From: Halomonas sp. Y3
GTDB taxonomy: Bacteria; Pseudomonadota; Gammaproteobacteria; Pseudomonadales; Halomonadaceae
NCBI RefSeq assembly: GCF_024137965.1
Contig: NZ_CP099975.1
Location: 3,038,001 to 3,102,000 of the forward strand
Length of the DNA stretch: 64,000 bases
Direction of reading: 5' to 3'
In this document: one piece after another, positions 54,951 to 64,000 of the stretch
How the letters are laid out: each line of letters begins with the position of its first letter
Numbering within the stretch: position 1 is the stretch's first letter
Position numbers and translations under genes: made by a program
Notes under the pieces: model-generated
The model's input: the letters and a program-made list of their open reading frames with translations, nothing else
Database searches by the model: none
What the model was told of the DNA's origin: nothing

Positions 54951-55024
54951 TTTGGAAAATCATTTTGTATGTCGAGACTAGGCCCAAAGCGAGGCGCCGT
55001 CAACAAATTTTGGAAAATATTTTC
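54951..55024. promoter_or_regulatory. Two IclR/AllR-type operator candidates upstream of gcl
   Basis: TGGAAAATCATTTT (54953-54966) and TGGAAAATATTTTC (55011-55024) share the TGGAAA-half-site of IclR-family operators (IclR consensus TGGAAATNATTTCCA). The second contains the perfect palindrome GAAAATATTTTC. They are 58 bp apart in the AT-rich gcl promoter region. No IclR-family gene is in the window. Confidence 0.45.
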
Positions 55025-55077
55025 ACAAACCAAGATAAGGAAAATAAACCAGCAATATCAAAGACTTGGAGCTCAGC

Positions 55078-55620
<543 letters not shown>

Positions 55621-55832
55621 ACACAAAGACAACCCAAGAAAAACGCCGCACTCTAAATGTAGCTGCGCCTGAAAATAGTTCCACCCTGACCTCACCATAA
55701 CATGACCTGCCTGCTGGATAGGTGGCAGGCACCACCATCCCAAAACTTTCGACAAGCACCTTTGATTAATTGTTAACTATTATTTCTTCGAAGGCACTTG
55801 CACGAACAGGTATCCTGCACCCCTAGGGCACT
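55621..55832. other. AT-rich intergenic stretch after IS3 remnant
   Basis: No gene is visible. A weak stem CTGCC/GGCAG (about 55708-55728) could contribute to ending the mdtP transcript on the minus strand. Composition is clearly more AT-rich than the left 55 kb. Confidence 0.4.
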
Positions 55833-57356
55833 CTACAAACTCAACTGAGCATTGCCATGAGTAAGGCGCCCAGTGGCAAATGCGAGCCCTGTTGCCGCAG
55901 CAAAGGTGTCAGAAAAAGCCTGGGCTTGAATCAGGCGGGCATCATGCAACGCCAGCTTAGTTTGGCTGACCTCTGCCAGCGATGCCAAGCCATTTTCATA
56001 GAGCCCAAGGGCGGTGTCGTAGGTCTCTCGGCCGGCTTCCACCAGGGGGCCTGAGGCTGAATAGGCGGCAAGGCTACTATGCAAGAGATTGTATGATTCA
56101 ATAATCTGCTGAGCAGCGATATTGCGAACTTCTAACAGATCTTCTTCGGCCGCTTCGGCCTGCATTCTTGCCTGCGTTAGTTGGGCTTGACGCCGACCTC
56201 CATCGAAAAGAGGCATTGTAACTATGACGCCCGCCAGGATCTCGTCCAGGGGACGGTTCATCGAAGCTCGCCCGCCGAAGCGGCTATCACTCAGGTCCAG
56301 TTGACCATGCACCTGGCCGACACTGGCCACAGCTGCCACCTTTGGCCTCGACTCTGCTGCGATCAGCTCTACTCCTGAACGAGATGCCCGTACCCTTGCC
56401 AGCGCTGCCTGGATGTCAGGTCGTAGCGCCAGGGAGGTTTCAATCAACTCGTCGAGTGGCCTGGGCACCTCCTGTGGAAGCGCCCTGTCTGCCAGGTCGG
56501 CAACCTGAATGGAGGAAAGGGGCGGTAGCCCCATGGTGTATATCAAGGTGGCGCGCGCGCGCTCCACCCGGCTTTCCGCCAAAGTTAGATCAAACTTCGC
56601 TCGTGCCTCGACCTGCTCCGCTTGGGCAACCTCTGCCCTGATGGCAAGTCCTTCCTGCAGTCTACCCCTGGCGACCCTGCTAAGAGTCTTCGCGTCGTCC
56701 AGTCGCTCCTGCTCGATTTGAACCATCGCTTTGGCTGCCATCAGTTGGAAGTAGGCCTCACTTACTTCGAAGATGATTCTCTGATGGGTTCCATGGAAGA
56801 TGATATTGCTGGCCATGTAGGTCTGCTCAGCTATTTCTTTAGCTGCATCCCGTGCGCCAAAATCAAATAGCAACCACTCAATGGCAAGGTTGGGCACAAC
56901 GTGATAACCCGTTGCCGTAAGACGGCCTGCCCCGATACCTAGCTCGGGAATAGCCGGCTCGGGGCGAGAGACCCTTTCATATCCCGCCAGAACGTTGGCG
57001 GAGAGCTGAGGGAGGTACGCGGACTCCACCACATTCACGGAGAGCTTTGCTTCACGGGCGCGAAGCCAGGCAGCACGCGTAGCGGGGTTATTACGCTGTG
57101 CAATATCGATCAGCTCCGGGAGCGTATTGCGATGTTCTGGATCCACATGCGCTGAAAGCTGGGGTGGAAGTTGAATGCGAGAGAGCGTAGGAGCAGGATC
57201 GCGCAGGGCAGCTGACAGAGCAGCACTGATGTCACCAGCTTGTAACGGCATATCTTCCATGACAGTCAGTGAGGTAGTGCGGGAGCTTTGCTGTGCGCAC
57301 CCCGCCATAGCTAGGCAAAGCATAGCCAGCACAATTTTCCGGCGCTTACCTTTCAT
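55833..57356 (-). CDS. mdtP: Outer-membrane efflux lipoprotein MdtP-like
   Basis: TolC/NodT-type outer-membrane factor of 507 residues. The lipoprotein signal ends in LAMAGC with the lipidated Cys20. Two OEP repeats follow, with long coiled-coil stretches such as AKAMVQIEQERLDDAKTLSR and the matching C-terminal one. It overlaps mdtO by four bases and completes a tripartite pump with MdtN and MdtO; in E. coli the MdtNOP system affects resistance to puromycin, acriflavine and similar compounds. GC and codon use are lower than in the left part of the window. Confidence 0.87.
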   Translation of the reverse strand: MKGKRRKIVLAMLCLAMAGCAQQSSRTTSLTVMEDMPLQAGDISAALSAALRDPAPTLSRIQLPPQLSAHVDPEHRNTLPELIDIAQRNNPATRAAWLRAREAKLSVNVVESAYLPQLSANVLAGYERVSRPEPAIPELGIGAGRLTATGYHVVPNLAIEWLLFDFGARDAAKEIAEQTYMASNIIFHGTHQRIIFEVSEAYFQLMAAKAMVQIEQERLDDAKTLSRVARGRLQEGLAIRAEVAQAEQVEARAKFDLTLAESRVERARATLIYTMGLPPLSSIQVADLADRALPQEVPRPLDELIETSLALRPDIQAALARVRASRSGVELIAAESRPKVAAVASVGQVHGQLDLSDSRFGGRASMNRPLDEILAGVIVTMPLFDGGRRQAQLTQARMQAEAAEEDLLEVRNIAAQQIIESYNLLHSSLAAYSASGPLVEAGRETYDTALGLYENGLASLAEVSQTKLALHDARLIQAQAFSDTFAAATGLAFATGRLTHGNAQLSL

Positions 57357-59179
57357 TCTTCCTCCCCTTCCTCATGCAGTGTGATGGCCAGTGCCAAAGC
57401 GCGCCTGAGAACAACATCATTACCTGCCGAAGCCTCCGTCAGATTTGAACGTTCATGCCTAGATGCCGCTGTCAGGGCTGCAGCAAGCGGCACTGCAGAT
57501 GCCGTGCTAATAAGTGGTATGAGGCGCACAAGATTTAGGGTCACAGACAGCCGTTGTGAGCCGGATAAATATGCTTCCCCGGCGGGCCTCGGCCACTCGA
57601 ATTTGATCACTTCGTCGGCATGCTTAGCAGCACTTATGTGGCGGTACACTGTTTCGAGATCGCCACTTCCCCGAAGCACTTTGGCCATGCTATCAAGCGC
57701 TTGATCGGTCTTGAGTCTGCGTGTAACACCCGAGCGCTCAGGCCAAAGCGATGAAAATATAATCCCTATTGTTACGATGCCCACAAGAATGCCGATGATG
57801 CGATAGCCTGCATCAGCTAGATCATAGTTAGGGCCAAAATTAAAAGGTGAACTTGGGAGCACGCAAATAAAGAAGGCAAGCGCCATTTGAAAGCCGGCAT
57901 ATTGAACCCTGTATGAGCCCGTAGCCACCCACCCTGAAATAAGGCTTCCTGTTGCGATCAACAAGAACAGGTGGCCTGGATCGCCAAGGTGAGGAACGAC
58001 AAAGTAGACTGAAAAAACGCCCATTGCCACACCAACGAGGCAGCCGATAATACGTAACGTGCTTTTTTGTAGAGTATCGCCCGATGTGCTGAGCGCTACT
58101 ACAAAACAGGTCACCATAGCCGTGTGAATATCGAAAAGCCCTATGCTTGTATACAATGAGTAGGTTATAAACACCGCCAGCAGAACTTTGAGGGAAAAGC
58201 GTATGTGAGCAGGGTTTTTAAAGGCATCATGATTGAGAAAAGGCTCTTTATCTTCACTCTTTAAAGAGGGAATAATTTCTTCACTTGGCTCGATATAGGC
58301 GCGTATAGCCCTCAAGGCGGGGCCGCTTCCCTGGGGAATTTTCACGGCCTCACCCTGAGAAATATGGTACAATATTTGGCTTAATTGAGGCTCATGAGCC
58401 CCCACTTCTGCTGTCGACTGTGCTGCCGCTACGAGCTGAAAGCTAGCTGATAGGCGGTGTGCTAGATGATCATGCTCTTCTTTGGAGACTTGACCTAGAA
58501 AGCGCGCCATACGCAGGTGATTTTCTCCAGCCACATTGCCTTCTTGAAGCAGGCGATCAGCTTCGTCCAGGGCGCCCCCTTCTAAATCTAAAAGGCGTGC
58601 CGACACCAAGAGCCGTTCATGAAGCCTCTTCTGCACCAGACGATATGGGCTACGGCCAGCAAATACGCCAAGGATGGCAAGCAGAACCATGGGTACGAAG
58701 ACTACCATCCAGATCCATGTCAGTGCGCGAAGCACAAGCTCCGGCATGCCGGTATAGTCATAGGCAGAGAGAATGAAAACGATAATAAAGCCCAGTAAGC
58801 CTGCGGGTTCACCCAGCTTGCTTGCTCGTGCCAACCACATGCTGCCGAAAGTGACGCCAGCCATCATGGCCAGCCGAAGGGCCGGTGAACCTGCTACCAG
58901 CATCATAAGAAAAGCACTCAGGACAATAATGACGCTGGACGCAAGGATAAGACCGACACCGATGAGGATATTTTCGCCTGCATTATCTCTATACATCAAG
59001 AAGATGAGATAGCAGGAGAGAAGAGCTAGAGGGACCTGCAGCGTCATGGTTACTACTGCTGTCACTCCACATAGCACCGCGATATGCAGAGACATCAACA
59101 GGCGTCCGTCAAAGGGTCTGAGCTCTGTGAGCAATGACCTGAGGATACCGTAATGTGGTAGCTTCGAATTGCTACTCAT
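57353..59179 (-). CDS. mdtO: FusC-family inner-membrane transporter MdtO-like
   Basis: Membrane protein of 608 residues with two hydrophobic blocks (about 28-175 and 335-480) separated by a cytoplasmic helical part, the FUSC/aromatic-acid exporter layout. It is similar in place and length to E. coli MdtO. It overlaps mdtN by eight bases and mdtP by four. It likely exports small aromatic or drug-like compounds with the adaptor MdtN. Confidence 0.85.
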   Translation of the reverse strand: MSSNSKLPHYGILRSLLTELRPFDGRLLMSLHIAVLCGVTAVVTMTLQVPLALLSCYLIFLMYRDNAGENILIGVGLILASSVIIVLSAFLMMLVAGSPALRLAMMAGVTFGSMWLARASKLGEPAGLLGFIIVFILSAYDYTGMPELVLRALTWIWMVVFVPMVLLAILGVFAGRSPYRLVQKRLHERLLVSARLLDLEGGALDEADRLLQEGNVAGENHLRMARFLGQVSKEEHDHLAHRLSASFQLVAAAQSTAEVGAHEPQLSQILYHISQGEAVKIPQGSGPALRAIRAYIEPSEEIIPSLKSEDKEPFLNHDAFKNPAHIRFSLKVLLAVFITYSLYTSIGLFDIHTAMVTCFVVALSTSGDTLQKSTLRIIGCLVGVAMGVFSVYFVVPHLGDPGHLFLLIATGSLISGWVATGSYRVQYAGFQMALAFFICVLPSSPFNFGPNYDLADAGYRIIGILVGIVTIGIIFSSLWPERSGVTRRLKTDQALDSMAKVLRGSGDLETVYRHISAAKHADEVIKFEWPRPAGEAYLSGSQRLSVTLNLVRLIPLISTASAVPLAAALTAASRHERSNLTEASAGNDVVLRRALALAITLHEEGEEE

Positions 59180-60239
59180 GCGCTTTCGCCGAGTGGATGG
59201 TCACTGAGGCCGAGGCGCCGATGCGCATTAGCGACTCGGGGGGGGACTCAAGGCGAATGGTCACCGGGAAACGTTGAGCAACACGAACCCAGTCAACTGA
59301 GCTATCGACGACAGGAAGTCCGAGGATATTGATTTCATCTGTCGTTCTTACGCCATAGCCAAGGCTTTCGACCTCTCCACGCAGCCGCTGGTTGGGAGCC
59401 GACATCACGAAAACGTCAACCGGCGCTCCGGTTTCAATATTTGGTAGCTCAGTCTCACGAAACAGGGCAGACACCCTCCAGCCTTCTGTATCGATCAGTG
59501 TGAATAGCGGGGCGCCGGTCAGTACATGAGTGCCAACCCCAATATCAGCGCCGGTTATGCGACCTGAAACCGGAGCATAGACCGAAGTATCTCGTAGCTC
59601 GCGCTCGGCCATAGCGAGGGCGGCTCTCGCCATGGCCACCTGGGCCTGAGGAGCATCCAAAGATCCCACCAGCGTCTGAGCCGCTAGTTGCTGACCAAGC
59701 GTCTCCTCTAATGAGATCAGCGCATCTTGATGGAGTGAGCGAGCATTATCGACTTGTTGAGCCGTCACCATGCCACGGGGCAGCAGGTTTTCGAGCCGGT
59801 CCAGGGTTTGCTTGCTGAGCTCCACGTGATTGCGCGCACGATCGACCTGGCGGCCGGCAATCTCGGCGTTTGTTTGCTGCGTAGCAACCAGCCTACCGCC
59901 GGCTTCGACTTCTGCTTCGGCGAGACGTAATGCTGCACGTGCCTGCTCAACCCTGAGTTCATAGAACTCAGGGTCCACACGAAAGAGCAGGTCACCGGCC
60001 CGGACAAACTCGTTGTTCTTGAGATGCACTTCGGTAACACGTCCTGGTACGTTACTTGAGATAGGCACCGTAGTAGCTGTGATGGAGGCATGGTCGGTGC
60101 TCAGCGTTCTTTCCTGAAGCATGACGACCCAGAAACTGGCAATGAAAGCGCCTAAAACTATCGAAAATCCTAGGACTTTTGCTGCTAACGCTTGAAATGC
60201 TTGCCAGTTCATAGCCGGCCTAACTTTCTTCTCATTCAT
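59172..60239 (-). CDS. mdtN: HlyD-family efflux adaptor MdtN-like
   Basis: Adaptor of 355 residues with one N-terminal membrane helix (about 20-42). Then come the biotinyl/lipoyl motif VPISSNVPGRVTEVHLKNNEFVRAGD, coiled coils (about 90-185) and a closing lipoyl half. E. coli MdtN is 343 residues. The ATG at 60239 overlaps the ytcA stop codon (ATGA), and a longer form is rejected on this ground. Confidence 0.87.
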   Translation of the reverse strand: MNEKKVRPAMNWQAFQALAAKVLGFSIVLGAFIASFWVVMLQERTLSTDHASITATTVPISSNVPGRVTEVHLKNNEFVRAGDLLFRVDPEFYELRVEQARAALRLAEAEVEAGGRLVATQQTNAEIAGRQVDRARNHVELSKQTLDRLENLLPRGMVTAQQVDNARSLHQDALISLEETLGQQLAAQTLVGSLDAPQAQVAMARAALAMAERELRDTSVYAPVSGRITGADIGVGTHVLTGAPLFTLIDTEGWRVSALFRETELPNIETGAPVDVFVMSAPNQRLRGEVESLGYGVRTTDEINILGLPVVDSSVDWVRVAQRFPVTIRLESPPESLMRIGASASVTIHSAKAHE

Positions 60240-60511
60240 GTTGCCAGCCCCCCAGTCCAGAGTATCCAGATGATCACGCCACTCAAGATGGCCATACAAA
60301 AATACACGAACCCTGGGGCCGGGAGATGCTCATGCAGACCCGCACGAATCAGCAGTAACCTTGCCAGAACAGAGCATATGATACCGAGTAGGGCGGCCAG
60401 CAGCCAAACCGGGAAGAATGAGCCATATAGCGGTAGAGATGGAGCACGGTTATGCATGGTGCAGCCACTCATGAGCAGCGCAAGTATCATTGCCATCATG
60501 CTAGAAAACAT
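60236..60511 (-). CDS. ytcA: YtcA-like small membrane lipoprotein
   Basis: A 91-residue protein, the same length as E. coli YtcA, which also adjoins mdtN. A lipobox ALLMSGC gives a lipidated Cys17, and two helices follow (about 31-55 and 63-83). It starts at ATG 60511 with AAGAG four bases upstream. The IS66 copy 2 target duplication begins 2 bp before this ATG and the element itself 9 bp before it, so the original promoter is now 1.5 kb away. Function of YtcA is unknown. Confidence 0.78.
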   Translation of the reverse strand: MFSSMMAMILALLMSGCTMHNRAPSLPLYGSFFPVWLLAALLGIICSVLARLLLIRAGLHEHLPAPGFVYFCMAILSGVIIWILWTGGLAT

Positions 60512-60512
60512 A

Positions 60513-60520
60513 AGACTCTT
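60513..60520. repeat. Target-site duplication, IS66 copy 2 (ytcA side)
   Basis: AGACTCTT, identical to 62067-62074. On the minus strand it reads AAGAGTCT and supplies the ytcA ribosome-binding site. Confidence 0.9.
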
Positions 60521-60533
60521 GTAACTGTTTAGC

Positions 60534-61973
60534 TCACGCCGCCTGATCCGTGGCTGTAGGCTGCATGAAGGATGGCACATCACCCGCAAACAGTTGCTCC
60601 AGTGCGGTATGCGCCGCCACCCCTTGCTTGACGGCGGTCGAGAGGAAGCTGCGCATCCGGCAGAAGATCTCCGCCCCCTCCCAGGAGCGGAAGCAGCCCG
60701 AGATTTTCTGCTGGACCTTGGTCATTCGCAGATCGCGTTCCCCCTGGTTGTTGGTGAAGGGAGCGGCAGGGTCGTCGAGGAAGCGCAACACGTCGTCCTC
60801 GTACGCCTGGAGGCGTTCCAGGAGGTTGCGCGACTTGGTGCGCTTGGCCCGGCCTCGCGTTCCAGGTGGCGGTTTCACCGGCGGGGGGCACTCGGCGTCC
60901 CCTTTCGCCAGGCAATCTCGATAGCGCTGCCGCCAGGCTCGGGTCTCATCGGCCGAGAGGCAGCCGTCGGCCACCTCCACGGCGCGATGCATCTCCAACA
61001 ACAGGTCATGCAAGGCCTTGGCCCATGCCTGGCCATCGTTCTCCCAGGCCGCTGTCAGCTCCCGAAGGTGGTGCGCATTACAGAGCGCGTGCCGGCAATC
61101 CGGATAGCGGTAGTAGGGCTTCCAGTGATCATGCACCAGCACGCCACGCACGAAGGGCAATACGCCGATGGCGTCCATCGCTTCCTGGCCGCGCTTGGGG
61201 TGCGGGGCCAACCAGGTCAGGGCCTCGTTGGAGGCGCTGTGTAGCCAGTAGCGTTTGCCACCGACCTGCATTCCGGTTTCATCGGCATGGACGGTGGCTG
61301 CTTCACGTAGCGCCGGGATCACCCACTCGGCGAACGCCTCGGCCCGCTGGTAGGCCTCCTGGTTGAAGGCGAACAGGGTGCCGGTGCTCAGCGACAGGCC
61401 GCACTGCGAGGTGAGCAACTCGCGGATACGCGCATAGGGCAACAGCTGATACTGGGAGAGATAGACGACATGCGCCTTGAGGCGAGGGCCATACTGGATG
61501 GGGCGAGTCACGCCCTCGGGGAATGGCGCCACGTAGCGTTGCCCCTGATCATCTTCGAGGACCTCAGCCTGATATTCGGTGACCACGGCCTGGATTACGA
61601 TGTCCTGCACTTGGCGCGTTTCGACGCCGACCGGGCGGTAAGAACGCCCCTTGGGGAGTTGCCGACGATCGACACGGAGCTTGACCACCTCGTCGGGGTC
61701 CGTCACCGGCGCCAACGTCTTACCCTCATGCCCTGGCTGTCCGCCGGGGCGCCGCTCGCCTTTGGCGCGCGAGCGGCGCTGGCGATTGGGATCCTGGGAC
61801 GGTGGCTTGCTGCTGTTGCGGCTACTGGTGGCCAGGCGATCGGCCATGAGCTTGACCAGCAACATCAGCACATCGATGGCCGCACGCAGCGACGGAGAGA
61901 CCGTCTGGTCTTCCTTGAGCTGCTGTCGGACCCGCTCCAGAGCCTCGTCGACGTTGATATCGCTGATGGTCAT
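60534..61973 (-). CDS. IS66-family transposase (copy 2)
   Basis: Identical in sequence to the copy 1 protein (479 residues from ATG 61973), with the same IS66 linker, zinc region and DDE-core segments. Because it ends only 23 bp before the ytcA start and there is no terminator between, its transcript can run into the efflux operon. Confidence 0.95.
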   Translation of the reverse strand: MTISDINVDEALERVRQQLKEDQTVSPSLRAAIDVLMLLVKLMADRLATSSRNSSKPPSQDPNRQRRSRAKGERRPGGQPGHEGKTLAPVTDPDEVVKLRVDRRQLPKGRSYRPVGVETRQVQDIVIQAVVTEYQAEVLEDDQGQRYVAPFPEGVTRPIQYGPRLKAHVVYLSQYQLLPYARIRELLTSQCGLSLSTGTLFAFNQEAYQRAEAFAEWVIPALREAATVHADETGMQVGGKRYWLHSASNEALTWLAPHPKRGQEAMDAIGVLPFVRGVLVHDHWKPYYRYPDCRHALCNAHHLRELTAAWENDGQAWAKALHDLLLEMHRAVEVADGCLSADETRAWRQRYRDCLAKGDAECPPPVKPPPGTRGRAKRTKSRNLLERLQAYEDDVLRFLDDPAAPFTNNQGERDLRMTKVQQKISGCFRSWEGAEIFCRMRSFLSTAVKQGVAAHTALEQLFAGDVPSFMQPTATDQAA

Positions 61974-62016
61974 GTCACCGCATAGATATGCCGAAGGATT
62001 AGGCACACTATGCCAG

Positions 62017-62058
62017 AAAAATCAGGTGGTTGGCGACAGGCTATCCGCAACCACCTGA
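62017..62058 (-). terminator. Subterminal hairpin with T-run inside IS66 copy 2
   Basis: The same 11-bp stem as in copy 1 (62022-62032 and 62048-62058) and inward T-run. It would stop transcription arriving from aspT before the transposase gene. Confidence 0.55.
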
Positions 62059-62066
62059 ATAGTTAC

Positions 62067-62074
62067 AGACTCTT
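62067..62074. repeat. Target-site duplication, IS66 copy 2 (aspT side)
   Basis: AGACTCTT, identical to 60513-60520. Confidence 0.9.
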
Positions 62075-62131
62075 TTGATAAAGCACTATGCCTTCCATCA
62101 CTGACAATACGTTTTTCTTAATTTTCACGAT

Positions 62132-63844
62132 TTAGCTCCCGGACCCGACATGAAGGAGCAACACAATCGCCAGCCCCCAAAGGGTCAGCAGCGTATTGGA
62201 TACCGCATAAGGAACTGTATAGCCGAGCATTGGGACATTGCTCTTGGCCACTTCTGACACCATGGCTCCAGAGGCTGTCGATGTTCTTGCTCCGCCACAA
62301 CAGCCCAAGTTGATAGCAGGATCGAACCTGAAGATATATTTTCCGATCAGGGGCGCAAGAATCATTGGAACGCCGGTGGCGAATAGACCAGCAAAGAAGA
62401 TGCCGAACCCCGCTTGCTGAAGCCCTGAAATGAAGGTTGGGCCTGCACTGATACCTACCACTGCTATGAACACATTCAGGCCAACGGAGTTCATGAACCA
62501 GAGCGTCGACTCTGGCACATTACCCATTCTAGGATTTACTGTTCGATACCAGCCAAGAAGAATACCTGCTATAAGTGCTCCGCCGGAAGTTCCCAGAGTA
62601 ATCGGCACACCATGAATGGGCAGGATCAGCGAGCCGATCAATCCGCCTATGCAAATTCCCAGCCCAACCAGAACCATGTTGGTGATTGTCGCCGGTCGGT
62701 CGGCATAGCCCAGCGCATCGACTACCCTTTCAGTATGCGTTGCGGTGCCTGTGATGCGTACGATATCGCCCCGGTGCAGCTTGGTCTGGGCCAGAATAGG
62801 CACTTCCACGCCAGCGGAACCTCGGCGAATGCTGTTTAGGTAAACTCCTCTGGCAAAGGGTTCTTTGGCTAAATCAACCAACTGCTGCCCGTTGGCAGAC
62901 TTGGACGTTATCAGTATGTCCACGGCCTCCACGGGTATATCGATAAGTTCTCGGTCTTCCACTTCTTCCGTCATGTTCGACAGAGCTACCAATGCCTGGC
63001 GGCGACCGGAGACCGCAACCACATCGCCGGCTGTCAGCACCAGGTCTGGCGTTAGCTCAACAAGCCGGCCATCACGGCGCAGCCCTTCGATGAACAAACG
63101 TTCACCAGCTGCTGCTTCCGCCTGGGTAAGGGTCATCCCATCCGTGCGGCCTCCTGCAGGAATCCGGAATGCCCGAATTTCATGCTGGTGCCAAGCACTC
63201 TCCATGCCACCTTCAGGGGCTCCAATGGAGTGCTCGCGCTCATAGCGCGCGCATTCCGCCTCAATGTCAACGCGCAGAAGCTTTGGACCCAGGTATGCCA
63301 AAATCCAGCCGGTACCCACCGTGCCGAAAATATAGGTGATGGCGTAGGCTACGGGAATGAGGTTTTCCTGGTCCGCAATCTCCTCTGGTGACATACCGGT
63401 GCGCGCCATGGCATCCGTGGCAATCCCGATTGAGGCGGAGATTGTCTGAGACCCTGCCAGTAAGCCGGCCGCCAGCCCCGGACCATATCCAGCAACGATG
63501 GCTGCGCCCGCCACACAGGCCAGAATTAGCACGCAGACGACGACAGCAAACAGAGCCTGAGGCAGGCCGTCGGAGGCAACTCCCCTAACGAACTGAGGTC
63601 CCACGCCAAACCCCACCGCAAACAGAAACATAATAAAAAAGATCGATTTGATTTGGTCGGATATGTCGATACCCAGTTGTCCAATGACGATGCCGGTCAA
63701 CAGCGTTCCCGTAACCGCGCCGAGACTGAAAGAGCCAAACTTTCTTGCACCCACCCAGTACCCTACGGCGAGGGTGATGAAAATGGCAAGCTCAGGATGG
63801 GTGCGCAGCGTGACTGGAATCCATTCAATGAGATGGTCGACCAT
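62132..63844 (-). CDS. AspT-family aspartate:alanine antiporter-type transporter
   Basis: Membrane protein of 570 residues of the AAE (AspT/YidE/YbjL) family. Two membrane halves (about 15-185 and 385-565) each with four to six helices flank two cytoplasmic TrkA-C (RCK_C) domains (about 210-290 and 295-375). The GCCGGARTSTASGAMVSEVAKS segment is typical of the C-terminal half. AspT exchanges aspartate for alanine when paired with aspartate 4-decarboxylase; no decarboxylase is visible, though one could lie beyond the edge. AAGGAAGAGG precedes the ATG. Before the IS66 insertion ytcA began about 66 bp downstream. Confidence 0.82.
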   Translation of the reverse strand: MVDHLIEWIPVTLRTHPELAIFITLAVGYWVGARKFGSFSLGAVTGTLLTGIVIGQLGIDISDQIKSIFFIMFLFAVGFGVGPQFVRGVASDGLPQALFAVVVCVLILACVAGAAIVAGYGPGLAAGLLAGSQTISASIGIATDAMARTGMSPEEIADQENLIPVAYAITYIFGTVGTGWILAYLGPKLLRVDIEAECARYEREHSIGAPEGGMESAWHQHEIRAFRIPAGGRTDGMTLTQAEAAAGERLFIEGLRRDGRLVELTPDLVLTAGDVVAVSGRRQALVALSNMTEEVEDRELIDIPVEAVDILITSKSANGQQLVDLAKEPFARGVYLNSIRRGSAGVEVPILAQTKLHRGDIVRITGTATHTERVVDALGYADRPATITNMVLVGLGICIGGLIGSLILPIHGVPITLGTSGGALIAGILLGWYRTVNPRMGNVPESTLWFMNSVGLNVFIAVVGISAGPTFISGLQQAGFGIFFAGLFATGVPMILAPLIGKYIFRFDPAINLGCCGGARTSTASGAMVSEVAKSNVPMLGYTVPYAVSNTLLTLWGLAIVLLLHVGSGS

Positions 63845-64000
63845 GTTGCCTCTTCCTTGAAATCGTGATTTATCAATGACTTAGGCTTTCATTAGAGGTG
63901 GCCATGTACGACAGCACACAAGCTCTTCCGCCAGATTTTATTAATATAGTGACAGGATTGCCAATTGTACAGAACAGAATGCGCACTAGTTAACTTTCCG
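63845..64000 (-). promoter_or_regulatory. Upstream region of the AspT-type gene
   Basis: A 156-bp AT-rich stretch to the window edge. It should hold the promoter of the antiporter, but no hexamer pair with good spacing stands out. A 29-codon frame at 63904-63993 on the plus strand is not convincing. Confidence 0.35.

Larger units (their letters stand above)
60521..62066 (-). mobile_element. IS66-family insertion sequence, copy 2 (1546 bp, inverted)
   Basis: Same length and ends as copy 1 (GTAACTGTTTAG left, CTGAATAGTTAC right in plus orientation), flanked by its own 8-bp duplication AGACTCTT. The encoded protein and all shadow frames checked are identical to copy 1, so the nucleotide sequences are essentially the same. 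The transposase points toward ytcA-mdtNOP. Confidence 0.95.

Noticed and set aside
63904..63993. Frame of 29 codons after AGAGGTGG near the right edge
   Set aside because: Too short, no recognisable product, and it lies in the promoter region of the antiporter. Sequence beyond the edge would be needed.

Overview
The window looks like the chromosome of a halophilic gammaproteobacterium of the Halomonas group. The main reason is a complete-order ectoine-degradation cluster (doeA-doeB-doeX-doeC-doeD) at the left edge. Very high GC, two TRAP operons, many gene-end overlaps of the ATGA type and the overall gene content agree with this. No rRNA, tRNA or CRISPR array was recognised.

Layout: 1-5753 (minus) ectoine catabolism, with doeD cut by the window edge. 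6024-8916 (plus) a 2-hydroxyacid dehydrogenase and a nicotinamidase/nicotinate phosphoribosyltransferase pair. 8904-11525 an SDR, a DUF3108 protein and a LysO-type lysine exporter. 11628-18940 (plus) a Bae-like envelope stress module: RND adaptor, RND pump, sensor kinase and regulator in one overlapping operon, then a Spy/CpxP-like periplasmic protein; the two promoter regions share TGCA repeats on an 11-bp period. 19142-20896 a SulP transporter. 21023-27990 (minus) an alcohol dehydrogenase, an aldehyde dehydrogenase, a hybrid sensor kinase with a periplasmic partner, and two small envelope genes. 28282-31897 (plus) a sulfide/sulfur module: cytochrome c, flavocytochrome c sulfide dehydrogenase flavoprotein, YeeE/YedE transporter and a SoxY-SoxZ fusion, with an FNR/Anr-type site upstream.

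31991-36151 (minus) holds a TAXI-type TRAP operon with a universal stress protein. 36246-39219 holds an IS66-family insertion and, next to it, a TnpB-only IS200/IS605 (IS1341-type) element. 39347-44148 (minus) has a KamA-family radical SAM enzyme, a DUF2798 protein and a dctPQM TRAP operon whose dctM is frameshifted and followed by a relic of another dctM tail. 44284-47447 (minus) is a modABC operon with a translationally coupled DUF192 gene. 47544-54921 (minus) is a glyoxylate-to-glycerate-to-pyruvate pathway (gcl, hyi, glxR, ttuD, pyk) plus a GntR regulator.

From about 55 kb rightward the base composition falls and mobile-element debris appears (an IS3 remnant and a possible group II intron scrap). 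There follow a ytcA-mdtNOP efflux operon (minus), a second identical but inverted IS66 copy inserted 9 bp before the ytcA start codon, and an AspT-family antiporter at the right end. Each IS66 copy has its own 8-bp target duplication, so the two insertions were independent and recent; recombination between them could invert about 22.7 kb.
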